NCBI RefSeq assembly: GCF_038148855.1
Contig: NZ_JBBVGR010000006.1
Span: forward strand, 1 to 64,000
Source of the DNA: Phycobacter sedimenti
GTDB taxonomy: Bacteria > Pseudomonadota > Alphaproteobacteria > Rhodobacterales > Rhodobacteraceae
DNA: 64,000 nt
Reading direction: 5' to 3'
Shown here: piece after piece, positions 26,403 through 35,556 of the stretch
Numbering within the stretch: the stretch's first letter is position 1
Layout: every line of letters begins with the position of its first letter
The notes under the pieces: generated by a model
What the model was told of the DNA's origin: nothing
Seen by the model: only the letters and a program-made list of their open reading frames with translations
The model's database searches: none
Program-made: the position numbers and the translations under genes

Positions 26403-26485
26403 GTAAAGAGATCCCCGAGGCAGCGAATTTATGTCACGGCGGGGTTATTCCCCGCTCCGCAGAAATCCGAAGCTTTCATATGGTT

Positions 26486-26515
26486 AGGAAAAGGGCGCGG
26501 AATGAACCCGCGCCC
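26486..26515 (-). terminator. Attenuating hairpin between bztA and bztB
   Basis: On the minus strand GGGCGCGG pairs with CCGCGCCC around a seven-base loop and is followed by TTTTCC. Such hairpins after a binding-protein gene lower expression of the membrane genes relative to the binding protein. Confidence 0.75.
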
Positions 26516-26529
26516 TCTCCTTGGTGTGT

Positions 26530-27546
26530 TTAGCGGAAGGGCGGCGAGTACAGCAGGCCACCTTCGGTCCACTGTGCGTTCAGGCCGCGCGCAAGACCGA
26601 TCGGGGTGTCTTCACCGATGTTCTTGGCAAACACTTCACCGTAGTTGCCGCCAGCGGCGATCGCGTTTTTCGCCCAGTCAGCCGACAGACCCAGCATCTC
26701 GCCCAGGGTGCCTTCGGTACCCAGCAGACGGTTGATTTCCGGGTTGGTGGTGCCTGCGGACATTTCCGCCAGGTTGGCAGAGGTCACGCCCAATTCTTCG
26801 GCGGTGATCAGCGCGTTCAGCGTCCAGCGGACCACGTCACCCCATTCGTTGTCGCCGTGGCGGACAAGCGGGCCGAGCGGCTCTTTGGAGATGATCTCGG
26901 GCAGCAGGACGTGCGCGGAGGGGTCGTCAAAGGTCGCGCGGGTTGCCGCCAGACCGGAAGCGTCGGTGGTGTAGACGTCACAGGCGCCAGCCAGGTACTG
27001 CTGCTGTGCTTCGGCGTTGGTTTCGATCGGAACCGGCTCGTAGCTGATGTTGTTCGAGCGGAAGAAGTCCGCCAGGTTCAGCTCGGTGGTGGTGCCGGTC
27101 TGGATGCAAACGGTTGCGCCGTCCAGTTCCTTGGCCGAGGACACGCCCAGCTCTTTGGGAACCATGAAGCCCTGACCGTCGTAGTAGTTCACGCCGGTGA
27201 ATTCGAACTTCAGGTCGACATCGCGCGAGAAGGTCCAGGTGGTGTTGCGCGCCAGCATGTCGATTTCACCCGAGGCCAGAGCCGTGAAGCGGGTTTTGCC
27301 GGTGGTCGGCACGAATTCGACAGCGGTCGAGTCGCCCAGCACGGCCGCAGCGACGGCACGGCAGACAGCGACGTCAAAACCTTCCCATTCCCCATTCGCA
27401 TTCGGAGCAGCAAAACCGACCAGACCGGTGGTGACGCCGCAGTTCAGTTTGCCGCGGGCTTTCACATCGTCCAGCGTGCCGGCAGCAGCTGCACCAGCAG
27501 CAACACCGGCAACGGTCAGCGCGCCCAAAAATACGGATTTGTTCAT
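26530..27546 (-). CDS. bztA: Amino-acid ABC transporter substrate-binding protein (BztA/AapJ)
   Basis: 338-residue periplasmic binding protein of family 3. A Sec signal (~1-22, Ala-rich cleavage region) is followed by DDVKARGKLNCGVTTGLVGF and WEGFDVAVCRAVAAA, the typical Bzt/Aap start of the mature domain. It captures acidic and amide amino acids for BztBCD. The start at 27546 gives the signal peptide; the frame open to 27669 does not add a plausible one. Confidence 0.93.
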   Translation of the reverse strand: MNKSVFLGALTVAGVAAGAAAAGTLDDVKARGKLNCGVTTGLVGFAAPNANGEWEGFDVAVCRAVAAAVLGDSTAVEFVPTTGKTRFTALASGEIDMLARNTTWTFSRDVDLKFEFTGVNYYDGQGFMVPKELGVSSAKELDGATVCIQTGTTTELNLADFFRSNNISYEPVPIETNAEAQQQYLAGACDVYTTDASGLAATRATFDDPSAHVLLPEIISKEPLGPLVRHGDNEWGDVVRWTLNALITAEELGVTSANLAEMSAGTTNPEINRLLGTEGTLGEMLGLSADWAKNAIAAGGNYGEVFAKNIGEDTPIGLARGLNAQWTEGGLLYSPPFR

Positions 27547-27770
27547 TTTTACCTCTTCCTGATGTTCCGCCTGTTTTGGCGGTTTTTTTACCGACGGGTA
27601 AACGCCGGAGCGGTGTGACCTAGGGAAAACACCTAAATCGCAAGGAAGTTTGGGCGGATTCATAAACAAACGTCAAGGGCACGATCACCAATTTCGATGG
27701 ACGCATGGCGAACACAGGGGGCGATTGTTAAATTTTTTCGCTTTGCCCGCCCCCACAGCAATTTCATGTC

Positions 27771-28478
27771 TCAGGATGAAAACTGGTAGAACCGTTTCGC
27801 GTGCATGAAGGCTGCTTTTTTGAGCTCGGACGATTCTCGCGCTTCGTCATCCACCCCCCATTGCTCTTCCTGCCAGCGCTCATCAAGCCGGGACATCTCC
27901 CAGATTTCATCCGCTTCACGCCAGCCGTGAGCGGCGGCAAATCCCAGTATCAACGACCCCGACATGCAAACCAGATCGTGAAAAGCCGCAAGTTGAAAAG
28001 GGGTTAACGCATACACACGGGTGCGCAGGAGGGCCAGGGCCTCAGCATCCTGCGGTGTGTGCAGAATACCGCTGCGGGGGGCCAACCGCGCACCCAAGGC
28101 CACATGCGCCCAATCCAGCGCCGGGTCCCATTCCTCGGCCTGACGCGCCACCAGCTCCTGTGGGTTCTCTGCGCGATAGCACAGCAGATCGGTGTCCCCA
28201 TAGTCCGCCAACATGTCGGCGACCTCAGTGTGCTGATGTGTCACCTTGTCGAGCGCAGCATTTGCAGAGCGCGTGAACGGCATCGTCGAGGGATCAACTG
28301 ATTCGCTCTGCGCGTCCCATTCTGAGGCAACGGCCTCAGCCATCTGCAGGGATGGGACGATCAGGGCAGACTTTGCAGGAGTGCGAACGCGCCGCCCGTC
28401 CAGCTCTACCGTGTATCCATCCTCAAGCTCCGCGACAGAGGTGGTTTTCCAAAATCGTTTCGGTGCCCATTCACTCAT
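27771..28478 (-). CDS. ATP12-family chaperone
   Basis: 235 residues, matching the alphaproteobacterial/mitochondrial ATP12 family: KRFWK near the N-terminus, LDGRRVRTPAK near 27-37, the WDAQ segment and a C-terminal helix-rich domain. In mitochondria Atp12 binds F1 alpha subunit during assembly of ATP synthase; the bacterial role is presumed the same. It is last in the crcB-rluC-HAD operon. Confidence 0.9.
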   Translation of the reverse strand: MSEWAPKRFWKTTSVAELEDGYTVELDGRRVRTPAKSALIVPSLQMAEAVASEWDAQSESVDPSTMPFTRSANAALDKVTHQHTEVADMLADYGDTDLLCYRAENPQELVARQAEEWDPALDWAHVALGARLAPRSGILHTPQDAEALALLRTRVYALTPFQLAAFHDLVCMSGSLILGFAAAHGWREADEIWEMSRLDERWQEEQWGVDDEARESSELKKAAFMHAKRFYQFSS

Positions 28479-28482
28479 CGTC

Positions 28483-29151
28483 TCATGCCTTCCAGATCTG
28501 TTTCAGAAGCGGCGCCAGTTCGGTGAAATCGCCGATCCTGTGGTCCGCGACCAGCCGCTCCGCCGGGTGATACCCCCAATCGACTGCAATCGTCGTCACC
28601 CCGGCCGCCCGGCCCATGTCCATATCAAAACTCGTATCCCCGATCATCACCGCATGCTGTGGCTCGACCCCGGTTTCGGCCAGAGCCGTCAGAACCATCG
28701 AGGGATGCGGTTTGGAGGGGTGATGATCTGCCACCTGCCGGGTAACGAAACAGTCAAGCCGGTGCGCCGCAATCAGCGCATCCAGCCCGCGCTGGGATTT
28801 TCCGGTGGCCACGCCGAGCAGGTATTCGGGCACCGCATGCAGCGCCTCAAGTGTTGCACGGGCACCGGGAAACAGGGGAGAGTGCCCCGCCCCCTCCTGT
28901 TCGCGCGCAGACTTGTAGGCCTGTTTGTAACCCTCGACCAGCGCGCCCTGAAGCGACGGATCGGCGTCCGGTGCCAATTGCGCCATGGCCTGCGGCAAGG
29001 AAAGTCCCACGATCGACAGGATCGCATCCCGCGGCGGCATGGGCAGGTCCACCGCGGCGAATGCCTCTGCCATCGCTCCGGTGATCGCGCCCTGGCTATC
29101 CGCCAGCGTACCATCCACGTCAAAGAGAACCAGCCGCAGAGGCGCGTTCAT
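28483..29151 (-). CDS. HAD-superfamily hydrolase (phosphoglycolate-phosphatase-like)
   Basis: 222 residues. Motif I LFDVDGTLADS (8-18) supplies the nucleophilic Asp, motif II is in GVATGKSQRGL, and motif IV is MIGDTSFDMDMGRAAG. A four-helix cap between motifs I and II places it with Gph/PGMB-type phosphatases; the actual substrate is uncertain. The start overlaps the rluC stop (ATGA). Confidence 0.88.
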   Translation of the reverse strand: MNAPLRLVLFDVDGTLADSQGAITGAMAEAFAAVDLPMPPRDAILSIVGLSLPQAMAQLAPDADPSLQGALVEGYKQAYKSAREQEGAGHSPLFPGARATLEALHAVPEYLLGVATGKSQRGLDALIAAHRLDCFVTRQVADHHPSKPHPSMVLTALAETGVEPQHAVMIGDTSFDMDMGRAAGVTTIAVDWGYHPAERLVADHRIGDFTELAPLLKQIWKA

Positions 29152-30194
29152 TGCAGTTCCTCGAAGGGATCCTCCGCCGCCAGATCCTCGGTCCAGCCGA
29201 AGGTCTCCCAGCTATCCTTCATGTGATCGGGCAGCTCTGCCGTGACCGAAATCGTCTTCTTGGTGGTGGGGTGTTCAAAGGCCATGCGACGGCAATGCAG
29301 ATGCAGCTTCTTGCTGATGATCCCGCCCAGTTGCGCGCCCCAGCCATCGCCAAGGTTTTCCTGACCAGAGCCACCATATTTCCCATCGCCCACAATGGGG
29401 TGGCCGATCTCGGCCATATGCGCCCGCAGCTGGTGGGTGCGGCCCGTGATGGGCTCCATCGCCACCCAGGAGGCGCGCCCCGCCACACGGTAAAGCGTCG
29501 CGTAAAGCGTATGGGCACGTTTGGCGCCGGGCGTGCTGTCGATCTCGGACGGATGAATGGCGATCATCTTTTCGCCTTCGCCGCTACGCCCATGCCCGCC
29601 TGCCTTCACAAGGCCCGCCTTGATTTCACCCAGGTAGGGCGTAGGCACACCAGCCACCAGCGCCCAGTAGATCTTGCGCGTGTTGCGATGCCGGAAGGCG
29701 GCTGTCAGCGCCTGCGCCGCTGCGCGGGTGCGCGCCAGCACGAGAACGCCCGAGGTATCCTTGTCCAGCCTGTGCACCAGCCGCGGCTTTTCCTCGTAGT
29801 CAAAGCACAGCGCCTCGGCCAGGCCATCCACGTGTTTCGTGGTGCCGCTGCCCCCCTGCACGGCCAGACCGTGCGGCTTGTTCAGAACAATCACATCGTC
29901 GTCCTTGTAGATCACGCAGTCGCGGATCATCTTGGCATCGGCATCAGATATGCGCCGCTTTTCCGGCGTCATGGGCTGATGATCCGCCGAGGGCAGTGGA
30001 GGCACCCGCACCGATTGGCCCGCCTCGACCCGCGTGCTGGCCTTGACGCGCCCGCCATCGATGCGCAGCTCGCCCTTGCGGCACATCTTTTCGATCCGCC
30101 CCTGGCTCACATGCGGGAACAGACGCCGCAGCCAGCGGTCCACGCGCTGGCCTGCGTCCTCTTCGGTGACGGTAATGGTCTGAACGCCGCTCAT
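29148..30194 (-). CDS. rluC: RluC/RluD-family 23S rRNA pseudouridine synthase
   Basis: 348 residues: an N-terminal S4 RNA-binding domain (about 12-75), then the catalytic domain with HRLDKDTSGVLVLAR near 141-155 carrying the nucleophilic Asp, and RTHQLRAHMAEIGHPIVGD. Likely isomerises uridines in 23S rRNA; assignment to RluC rather than RluD is by general similarity. It overlaps crcB and the HAD gene. Confidence 0.9.
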   Translation of the reverse strand: MSGVQTITVTEEDAGQRVDRWLRRLFPHVSQGRIEKMCRKGELRIDGGRVKASTRVEAGQSVRVPPLPSADHQPMTPEKRRISDADAKMIRDCVIYKDDDVIVLNKPHGLAVQGGSGTTKHVDGLAEALCFDYEEKPRLVHRLDKDTSGVLVLARTRAAAQALTAAFRHRNTRKIYWALVAGVPTPYLGEIKAGLVKAGGHGRSGEGEKMIAIHPSEIDSTPGAKRAHTLYATLYRVAGRASWVAMEPITGRTHQLRAHMAEIGHPIVGDGKYGGSGQENLGDGWGAQLGGIISKKLHLHCRRMAFEHPTTKKTISVTAELPDHMKDSWETFGWTEDLAAEDPFEELQ

Positions 30195-30571
30195 GCGAAT
30201 ACTCCTCTGGCGGCCATCAGGCCAAGAAACAGACTGCCGACGGACAGCCCCACAGACAGCGCAATATAAAGGGCCGCCTGCCCCATTGCACCCCGTTCGA
30301 TCAGGTTCGCCGTCTCCAGCGAAAACGCCGAGAAGGTGGTGAACCCGCCAAGGACACCTGTCATCACGAAGGGGCCGAGATGGGTCAGCCCCTTGTGCGC
30401 GGCGGCAACCACAAAGGCGCCCATCAGGAAAGAGCCGATCACGTTGACGGTGATGATCGCGAGCGGAAACTCTGAATGACCAATCAGGCGCACCACGCCC
30501 AGCCCGGCAAGATAACGCAGCGCAGCGCCAATAGCCCCGCCCAGGGCGACATATAGAACGGTTGGATACAT
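30191..30571 (-). CDS. crcB: Fluoride channel/exporter CrcB (Fluc)
   Basis: 126 residues with four TM segments, beginning YVALGGAIGAALRYLAG and containing NVIGSFLMG and GGFTTFSAFSLET, the Fluc pore motifs. It works as an antiparallel dimer exporting fluoride. I see no fluoride-riboswitch core (GGNGATGG ... pseudoknot) upstream. First gene of the operon. The ATG at 30571 is the first that gives the family N-terminus. Confidence 0.93.
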   Translation of the reverse strand: MYPTVLYVALGGAIGAALRYLAGLGVVRLIGHSEFPLAIITVNVIGSFLMGAFVVAAAHKGLTHLGPFVMTGVLGGFTTFSAFSLETANLIERGAMGQAALYIALSVGLSVGSLFLGLMAARGVFA

Positions 30572-30657
30572 GCGCGGTCTGTCGCGCGGCTGGCGCGGGA
30601 TGTCAAGTTTTCCACGCCCTTCCCGCCGCAAAGCCGCACTGCACAAGAAACATGGCA

Positions 30658-30698
30658 ACCTTCCAGTAGGTAGAAATCTTGCCAAGGGGCATGCCTTG
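30658..30698. promoter_or_regulatory. Two small dyads in the crcB/multicopper oxidase divergent promoter region
   Basis: ACCT-N6-AGGT (30658-30671) and CAAGG-N6-CCTTG (30683-30698) lie 37-77 bases before the oxidase start. MerR-family (CueR-like) copper regulators bind dyads of related shape, but the match to a CueR box is only partial. Confidence 0.25.
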
Positions 30699-30734
30699 TC
30701 TACGTTGAATGGCAAGACAGCCAAAGGAGACGCC

Positions 30735-32108
30735 ATGCCGACCCGTAGATCCCTGCTTGCCGGGCTTGCCAGCCTGCCACTCTTGCCTCGGATGAGCCTT
30801 GCCTCTGCACCTGCGCATCGGCTGCGGCTGGCGCCGACGCTCTTGCAAGTCGCGCCTGCCCAGTATGGCAAAACGGATCTCTGGGGTGTCAACGGCAGCG
30901 TTCCCGGCCCGGCGTTACGGGCGCGCCGAGGGGAACGGATGCGGGTGGAAATCGACAATGCCCTGCCTCAGGCCACCTCGATGCACTGGCACGGCATTCG
31001 GATCGAGAATGCGATGGACGGTGTACCTGGCCTGACGCAGGATCCGATCGCTCCGGGTGGCACGTTCACCTACGATTTTGCCCTGCCCGATGCGGGCACC
31101 TATTGGTACCACTCCCACGCGCAATCCGTCGAACAGGTGGAGCGCGGGCTGCAAGGGCCGCTGATCATCGCGGAAGACGAGGCACCCGATGTGGATCAGG
31201 ATCTTGTGCTGATGCTGGATGACATCCGCCTGGCCAGCGATGCCTCAGTCGATCCGCAATTCGCCCATCCCCATGACCGCTCCCACGCCGGAAGGTTGGG
31301 CAACGTGATGCTGACCAATGGCCAAATGGAGGCAAGCTTTCCGGTGGCGCAGGGTGAGCGGCTGCGGCTGCGGCTGATCAACAGCGCAAATGCCCGCATC
31401 TTTGCGCTGGGCCTGCAGGGATTGACCGGCCGGATCATGGCCTATGACGGCATGCCGCTCACCACACCAGAGGCCATCCCAGACCGGATGCTGTTGGCCC
31501 CTGCACAGCGGATCGATCTGATCGTCGATGTGACCGCCAATGCGGGAGAAGACGCTTTCCTCATCCAGTTCGAGCGCGATGGCGGCTATGCGCAGGCCAT
31601 CTTCCCGATCTCTGCCGGAACCTCAGCCACGCGTGGCACGTCCGCGCCGCTGCCGCCAAACCCCGACCATCCGATTGATCTGGAAAGTGCACGCGCAGCG
31701 AGCCTGCGCATGGAGGGCGGCGCCATGGGCGGGATGCAATCGGCAAACTGGCAGGGAAAGGAACAAGACATGCGATCCCTCGCGCAGGCCGGGCAGTTCT
31801 GGGCCTTCAACGGGGTTGTTGGCAGGCCAGATACACCGCTTGTGCGCGCCGCGCTTGGTGAGAGCGTCCAGATCACCATGGCCAACGACACCGCCTTTCC
31901 CCATGCCATGCACCTGCACGGGATGCATTTTGCCGAAGTCTTGCCGGACGGCGGCCTTGGCCCCTTGCGCGACACGCTGCTGATGATGCGGGGCGAGACG
32001 CGCACAATTGCTTTCAACGCCCATAATCCCGGCAAATGGCTGCTGCATTGCCACATGCTGTCCCATCACGCGGCCGGCATGGGCACCTGGATCGAGGTAA
32101 CGGCGTAA
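30735..32108 (+). CDS. Tat-exported multicopper oxidase
   Basis: 457 residues. A twin-arginine signal, TRRSLLAG, is at 3-10. All four copper motifs are present: HWHG (84-87), HSH (126-128), HxxHxH (390-395) and HCHxxxH...M (438-449, with C439, H444, M449). A type-1 Met ligand suggests a CueO/CumA-like potential. It probably oxidises Cu(I), Mn(II) or phenolics in the periplasm; I cannot tell which. AAAGGAGA precedes the ATG. It is convergent with rarA, with a four-base gap. Confidence 0.92.
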   Translation: MPTRRSLLAGLASLPLLPRMSLASAPAHRLRLAPTLLQVAPAQYGKTDLWGVNGSVPGPALRARRGERMRVEIDNALPQATSMHWHGIRIENAMDGVPGLTQDPIAPGGTFTYDFALPDAGTYWYHSHAQSVEQVERGLQGPLIIAEDEAPDVDQDLVLMLDDIRLASDASVDPQFAHPHDRSHAGRLGNVMLTNGQMEASFPVAQGERLRLRLINSANARIFALGLQGLTGRIMAYDGMPLTTPEAIPDRMLLAPAQRIDLIVDVTANAGEDAFLIQFERDGGYAQAIFPISAGTSATRGTSAPLPPNPDHPIDLESARAASLRMEGGAMGGMQSANWQGKEQDMRSLAQAGQFWAFNGVVGRPDTPLVRAALGESVQITMANDTAFPHAMHLHGMHFAEVLPDGGLGPLRDTLLMMRGETRTIAFNAHNPGKWLLHCHMLSHHAAGMGTWIEVTA

Positions 32109-32112
32109 CCGG

Positions 32113-33429
32113 TCAGCTGCCCCGCTGCAGCCGTAGCTTGGCAAAGAACTCGGTCCGGCGTTTCAGCTCACGCTCGAACCCGCGTTCGACCGGCTGATAG
32201 AGGACCGGGCGTTTCACGCCCTCGGGAAAGTAGTTCTGCCCTGAAAACCCGTCTTCGGCATCGTGGTCATATGCATAGCCCTCGCCATAGCCCTGCTCCG
32301 ACATCAACTTGGTCGGGGCATTGAGGATATGTTTGGGCGGCGGTGCGCTGCCGGTTTCCTTGGCCAGACGCCGCGCCGCCTTGTAGGCCATATAGCCCGC
32401 GTTGGTCTTGGGCGCGAGCGCCAGATAGATCACCGCCTGCGCCAGCGCCAGCTCTCCCTCTGGACTGCCGATCCGCTCGTAGGTTTCCCAGGCCTGGAGG
32501 CAGACCGCCTGCGCCTGCGGGTCAGCGAGCGCGATATCCTCGACCGCCATACGCGTCAGGCGCCGGGCCAGATAGCGGGGATCTTCTCCGCCCTCCAGCA
32601 TGCGTGCGAACCAGTAAAGCGCGGCATCCGGGTCCGAGCCGCGCACGGATTTATGCAGGGCCGAAATGAGGTTGTAGTGTTCATCACCGGACTTGTCGTA
32701 TTTCGCGGCCCGCCGCATCAGTCGCGTTGCCAATGCCTCGCGGCCCAGGGGTGCCTCGACCCGCCAGGCCGCGACCTGCTCAATCAGATTAAGGAGCGCC
32801 CGCCCATCGCCATCGGCCATCTCCTGCAGGGCATCGCGCGCATCTCCGGTCAGCGGCAGCGCCCGCCCGAGTTCTTTCTCGGCGCGCTGCGTCAGCAACT
32901 CTAGCTCAGTGAGCGGCAGGCGCTCCAGCACCAGGACCTGCGCGCGGGACAAAAGCGCTGCATTGAGCTCGAAACTGGGGTTCTCGGTGGTGGCGCCGAC
33001 CAGAAGGATGGTGCCATCCTCCATATGTGGCAGAAAGCCGTCCTGCTGTGCCTTGTTGAAACGGTGGATCTCATCAACGAAGAGGAGCGTTCCCTGCCCG
33101 TTGGCGCGCCTGTGTTTGGCCGCTTCGAACACCTTTTTGAGGTCCGGCACGCCTGTAAAGATGGCCGAGATTTGCACAAAATGCAGATCGGTTTCCTTGG
33201 CCAGAAGCCGCGCGATGGTGGTCTTGCCCACGCCCGGCGGGCCCCAGAAAATCAGTGAAGACAGCGACCGCGATGCCAGCATGACCCCCAAAGGCGCCTC
33301 GGGGCCAAGAACTTGGCTCTGACCGATCACCTCCGACAGGGACTTGGGGCGCAACCGGTCCGCCAGAGGGCGGTTTGGCTCTGGCCCATCCGGTGCAGTG
33401 CCCGGCTCGCTATCAAAGAGATCCGACAT
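32113..33429 (-). CDS. rarA: Replication-associated recombination protein A (AAA+ ATPase)
   Basis: 438-residue RarA/MgsA/WRNIP1 family ATPase. Walker A GPPGVGKT at 63-70, Walker B LLFVDEIHRF at 115-124, sensor 1 GATTENPSFE, then the C-terminal tetramerisation domain (YEGIGSPEG-like LALAQAVIYLALAPK). It acts at stalled replication forks. It ends three bases after the Deg protease gene and is likely co-transcribed with it. Confidence 0.94.
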   Translation of the reverse strand: MSDLFDSEPGTAPDGPEPNRPLADRLRPKSLSEVIGQSQVLGPEAPLGVMLASRSLSSLIFWGPPGVGKTTIARLLAKETDLHFVQISAIFTGVPDLKKVFEAAKHRRANGQGTLLFVDEIHRFNKAQQDGFLPHMEDGTILLVGATTENPSFELNAALLSRAQVLVLERLPLTELELLTQRAEKELGRALPLTGDARDALQEMADGDGRALLNLIEQVAAWRVEAPLGREALATRLMRRAAKYDKSGDEHYNLISALHKSVRGSDPDAALYWFARMLEGGEDPRYLARRLTRMAVEDIALADPQAQAVCLQAWETYERIGSPEGELALAQAVIYLALAPKTNAGYMAYKAARRLAKETGSAPPPKHILNAPTKLMSEQGYGEGYAYDHDAEDGFSGQNYFPEGVKRPVLYQPVERGFERELKRRTEFFAKLRLQRGS

Positions 33430-33432
33430 TGC

Positions 33433-34818
33433 TCAAAGCCGCATGCGCAGACTGACGCGCTGGCCCCGGCGCAACAGGTCCATCGACAGCCAGCGCCCGG
33501 TCTCGGCAAGGGCATCCGCAACCTCCCCGGGACTTGTGACTTCTTCGCGGTTGATGCCCAAAAGCAAATCACCCCGCTGCAGTCCTGCCCGGGCGCCATA
33601 GGGGCCGGGATCGACCACAACGACGCCTTTGGCTGACAAGGGCAACTGCAGATCGACGATGACCCGCGGGTTCACACCCGCAACCTTGAGCCCCGGCAGA
33701 ACGCTGCGCTCCCCCAGTTCGACAAGAGCCGCCTTTGGTTCATCCGGCGCAGTATACATCGCAACCGCCACCACCTCGCGCGTTCCGCCGCGCAGGCGCT
33801 CAACCTCCGATGTCCCGCCAAGACCCGCGATGGTCATGCGAAACACCATTTCCGAAGGGGAGTTCACCGGCTCTCCATCAACCGAGGTGACTATATCACC
33901 CACTTCAAAGCCAGCCTTGGCAAAGGGGCTTTCCGGGTGCAATTCCGAGATCACCATTCCCTCGGGCAGATCCATACCGAAAGAGGCCGCCAGATCCGCA
34001 TCCACCGGCTGCCCTGTCATGCCCGCCCAGGGGCGTTCAAAGGATTCGACACCGCTGCGGGCCTGATGCAGGAACTCCCGCACCAGATTCGAAGGAATCG
34101 CAAAGCCGATTCCGTTGGAGCCGCCCGAGCGGCTGAGGATCCGGGTGTTGATCCCGATCAGATCGCCGTTCACGTCAATGAGAGCACCGCCCGAGTTGCC
34201 CGGATTGATCGGCGCATCGGTCTGAATGTAGTAGCCAAAGCCTTCCCCGGTGCCTGTCCCGGTGCGGGCAAGCCCAGAGATGATGCCGCTGCTGACCGTC
34301 TGTCCTACACCAAAGGGGTTGCCAATGGCCAGCGCCAACTCGCCCACCTCGACCCGGTCACTGTCCCGAAGTCGAAGGAACGGGAGGTCCTCTGCCCCCT
34401 CCAGCCGCAGGATCGCCAAATCGCTGGCCTGATCCGCCAGGATGACTTCGGCGCCATATTCCCTACGATCCGTGGTCACGACCCGGATTTCGGTGGCCAT
34501 GCCGACCACGTGATAGTTCGATACGACGATGCCATCCTCGGACAGGATCACTCCCGAACCGAGCGAGTTCTGCACCCGCGGGCGTGGATTGGCAAAGTTG
34601 CGGAAAAAGTCATCAAAGAAGGGATCACCGGCAAAGGGCGAGCGTTGCCGCGTCTGCGTGACGATCTTGGCGTAGATATTCACCACCGCCGGGGCGGCCT
34701 CTTTCACAAGGGGCGCGAACCCCAGAGAGATTTCGGCCTGTGACTGCGGCACTCGCGTCTCTGCTGCGGCCTGCATGCCAAAGAGCAGCGTTACTGCAAT
34801 CAATACTGCGCGGATCAT
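33433..34818 (-). CDS. Do/DegP-like periplasmic serine protease
   Basis: 461 residues. Sec signal 1-19 (AAAE cleavage), trypsin-like domain with H103 (SNYHVVG), D133 (ASDLAIL) and S209 (PGNSGGAL) forming the triad, a PDZ domain at ~265-355 and a second C-terminal PDZ-like domain. Quality-control protease/chaperone of the envelope (DegQ/MucD class). It lies upstream of rarA and downstream of the rplQ terminator. Confidence 0.93.
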   Translation of the reverse strand: MIRAVLIAVTLLFGMQAAAETRVPQSQAEISLGFAPLVKEAAPAVVNIYAKIVTQTRQRSPFAGDPFFDDFFRNFANPRPRVQNSLGSGVILSEDGIVVSNYHVVGMATEIRVVTTDRREYGAEVILADQASDLAILRLEGAEDLPFLRLRDSDRVEVGELALAIGNPFGVGQTVSSGIISGLARTGTGTGEGFGYYIQTDAPINPGNSGGALIDVNGDLIGINTRILSRSGGSNGIGFAIPSNLVREFLHQARSGVESFERPWAGMTGQPVDADLAASFGMDLPEGMVISELHPESPFAKAGFEVGDIVTSVDGEPVNSPSEMVFRMTIAGLGGTSEVERLRGGTREVVAVAMYTAPDEPKAALVELGERSVLPGLKVAGVNPRVIVDLQLPLSAKGVVVVDPGPYGARAGLQRGDLLLGINREEVTSPGEVADALAETGRWLSMDLLRRGQRVSLRMRL

Positions 34819-34932
34819 TTCACCCTCATCGCCCTATTCGCCTTGTTCCCTCAGGATATGCGGAGCGCCGTTGGGGAATGCAACCACCTCCAAAAGGGAT
34901 CGGCGGATTTGATGCTGCACGCCCGGACACGA

Positions 34933-34961
34933 AAAAACCCTCCCAGACAGGCTGGGAGGGT
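34933..34961 (-). terminator. Terminator of the alpha-operon segment after rplQ
   Basis: On the minus strand CCCTCCCAG pairs with CTGGGAGGG around a short loop, followed by TTTTTT. It closes the ribosomal supercluster. Confidence 0.92.
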
Positions 34962-34990
34962 CAGAATGTCAGTCCAAATGGACCGCGTTC

Positions 34991-35416
34991 TTATTCTTCG
35001 TCAGCTGCCGCTTCGGCTTCGGCAAGGCGTGCCTTGTCGGCTGCGCCCTTGGCGTTCACGTCACGATCAACGAATTCGATGATCGCCATCGGAGCCATGT
35101 CGCCATACCGGAAACCGGCCTTCAGGATGCGAACGTAGCCGCCCTGACGGTCCTTGTAGCGGGGGCCCAGGATGTCGAACAGTTTGGTGACATACTGGTC
35201 TTCCTTCAGACGCGACGCAGCGTTGCGGCGCGAATGCAGGTCGCCTTTTTTCGCCAGGGTGATCAGTTTTTCAACGATCGGGCGCAGTTCTTTTGCCTTG
35301 GGCAGAGTGGTTTTGATCTGCTCATGCTCGATGAGCGAGCCAGCCATGTTTGCAAACAGAGCCTTGCGGTGCTCATGGGTGCGGTTCAGGCGGCGGTATC
35401 CACGTGCGTGACGCAT
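34991..35416 (-). CDS. rplQ: 50S ribosomal protein L17
   Basis: 141 residues, beginning MRHARGYRRLNRTHEHRKAL, the L17 signature. It has an acidic alanine-rich tail (AEAEAAADEE) that is a little longer than in E. coli. Last gene of the cluster, 140 bases after rpoA with a hairpin between them. Confidence 0.97.
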   Translation of the reverse strand: MRHARGYRRLNRTHEHRKALFANMAGSLIEHEQIKTTLPKAKELRPIVEKLITLAKKGDLHSRRNAASRLKEDQYVTKLFDILGPRYKDRQGGYVRILKAGFRYGDMAPMAIIEFVDRDVNAKGAADKARLAEAEAAADEE

Positions 35417-35527
35417 TTTCTAGTTCCTTCTAAAGGTTTTGCTTTGTCTGGCGGCCGATGCGTGTCAGCCGCTCTCCTTGGGGCGGGTGTGCCCGGGTCG
35501 TCCCCACCACTGTGGGCATTTGAGGCT

Positions 35528-35549
35528 GGGGAGGGCCGAAGCCCTCCCC
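35528..35549 (-). promoter_or_regulatory. Tetraloop hairpin between rpoA and rplQ
   Basis: On the minus strand GGGGAGGGC-TTCG-GCCCTCCCC forms a perfect nine-base-pair stem with a UUCG loop. There is no T-run, so it is more likely an mRNA-stability or processing element than a terminator. Confidence 0.6.
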
Positions 35550-35556
35550 CATATTC

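Noticed and set aside
30572..30734. Fluoride riboswitch before crcB
   Set aside because: I could not find the conserved GGNGATGG core or its pseudoknot partner.
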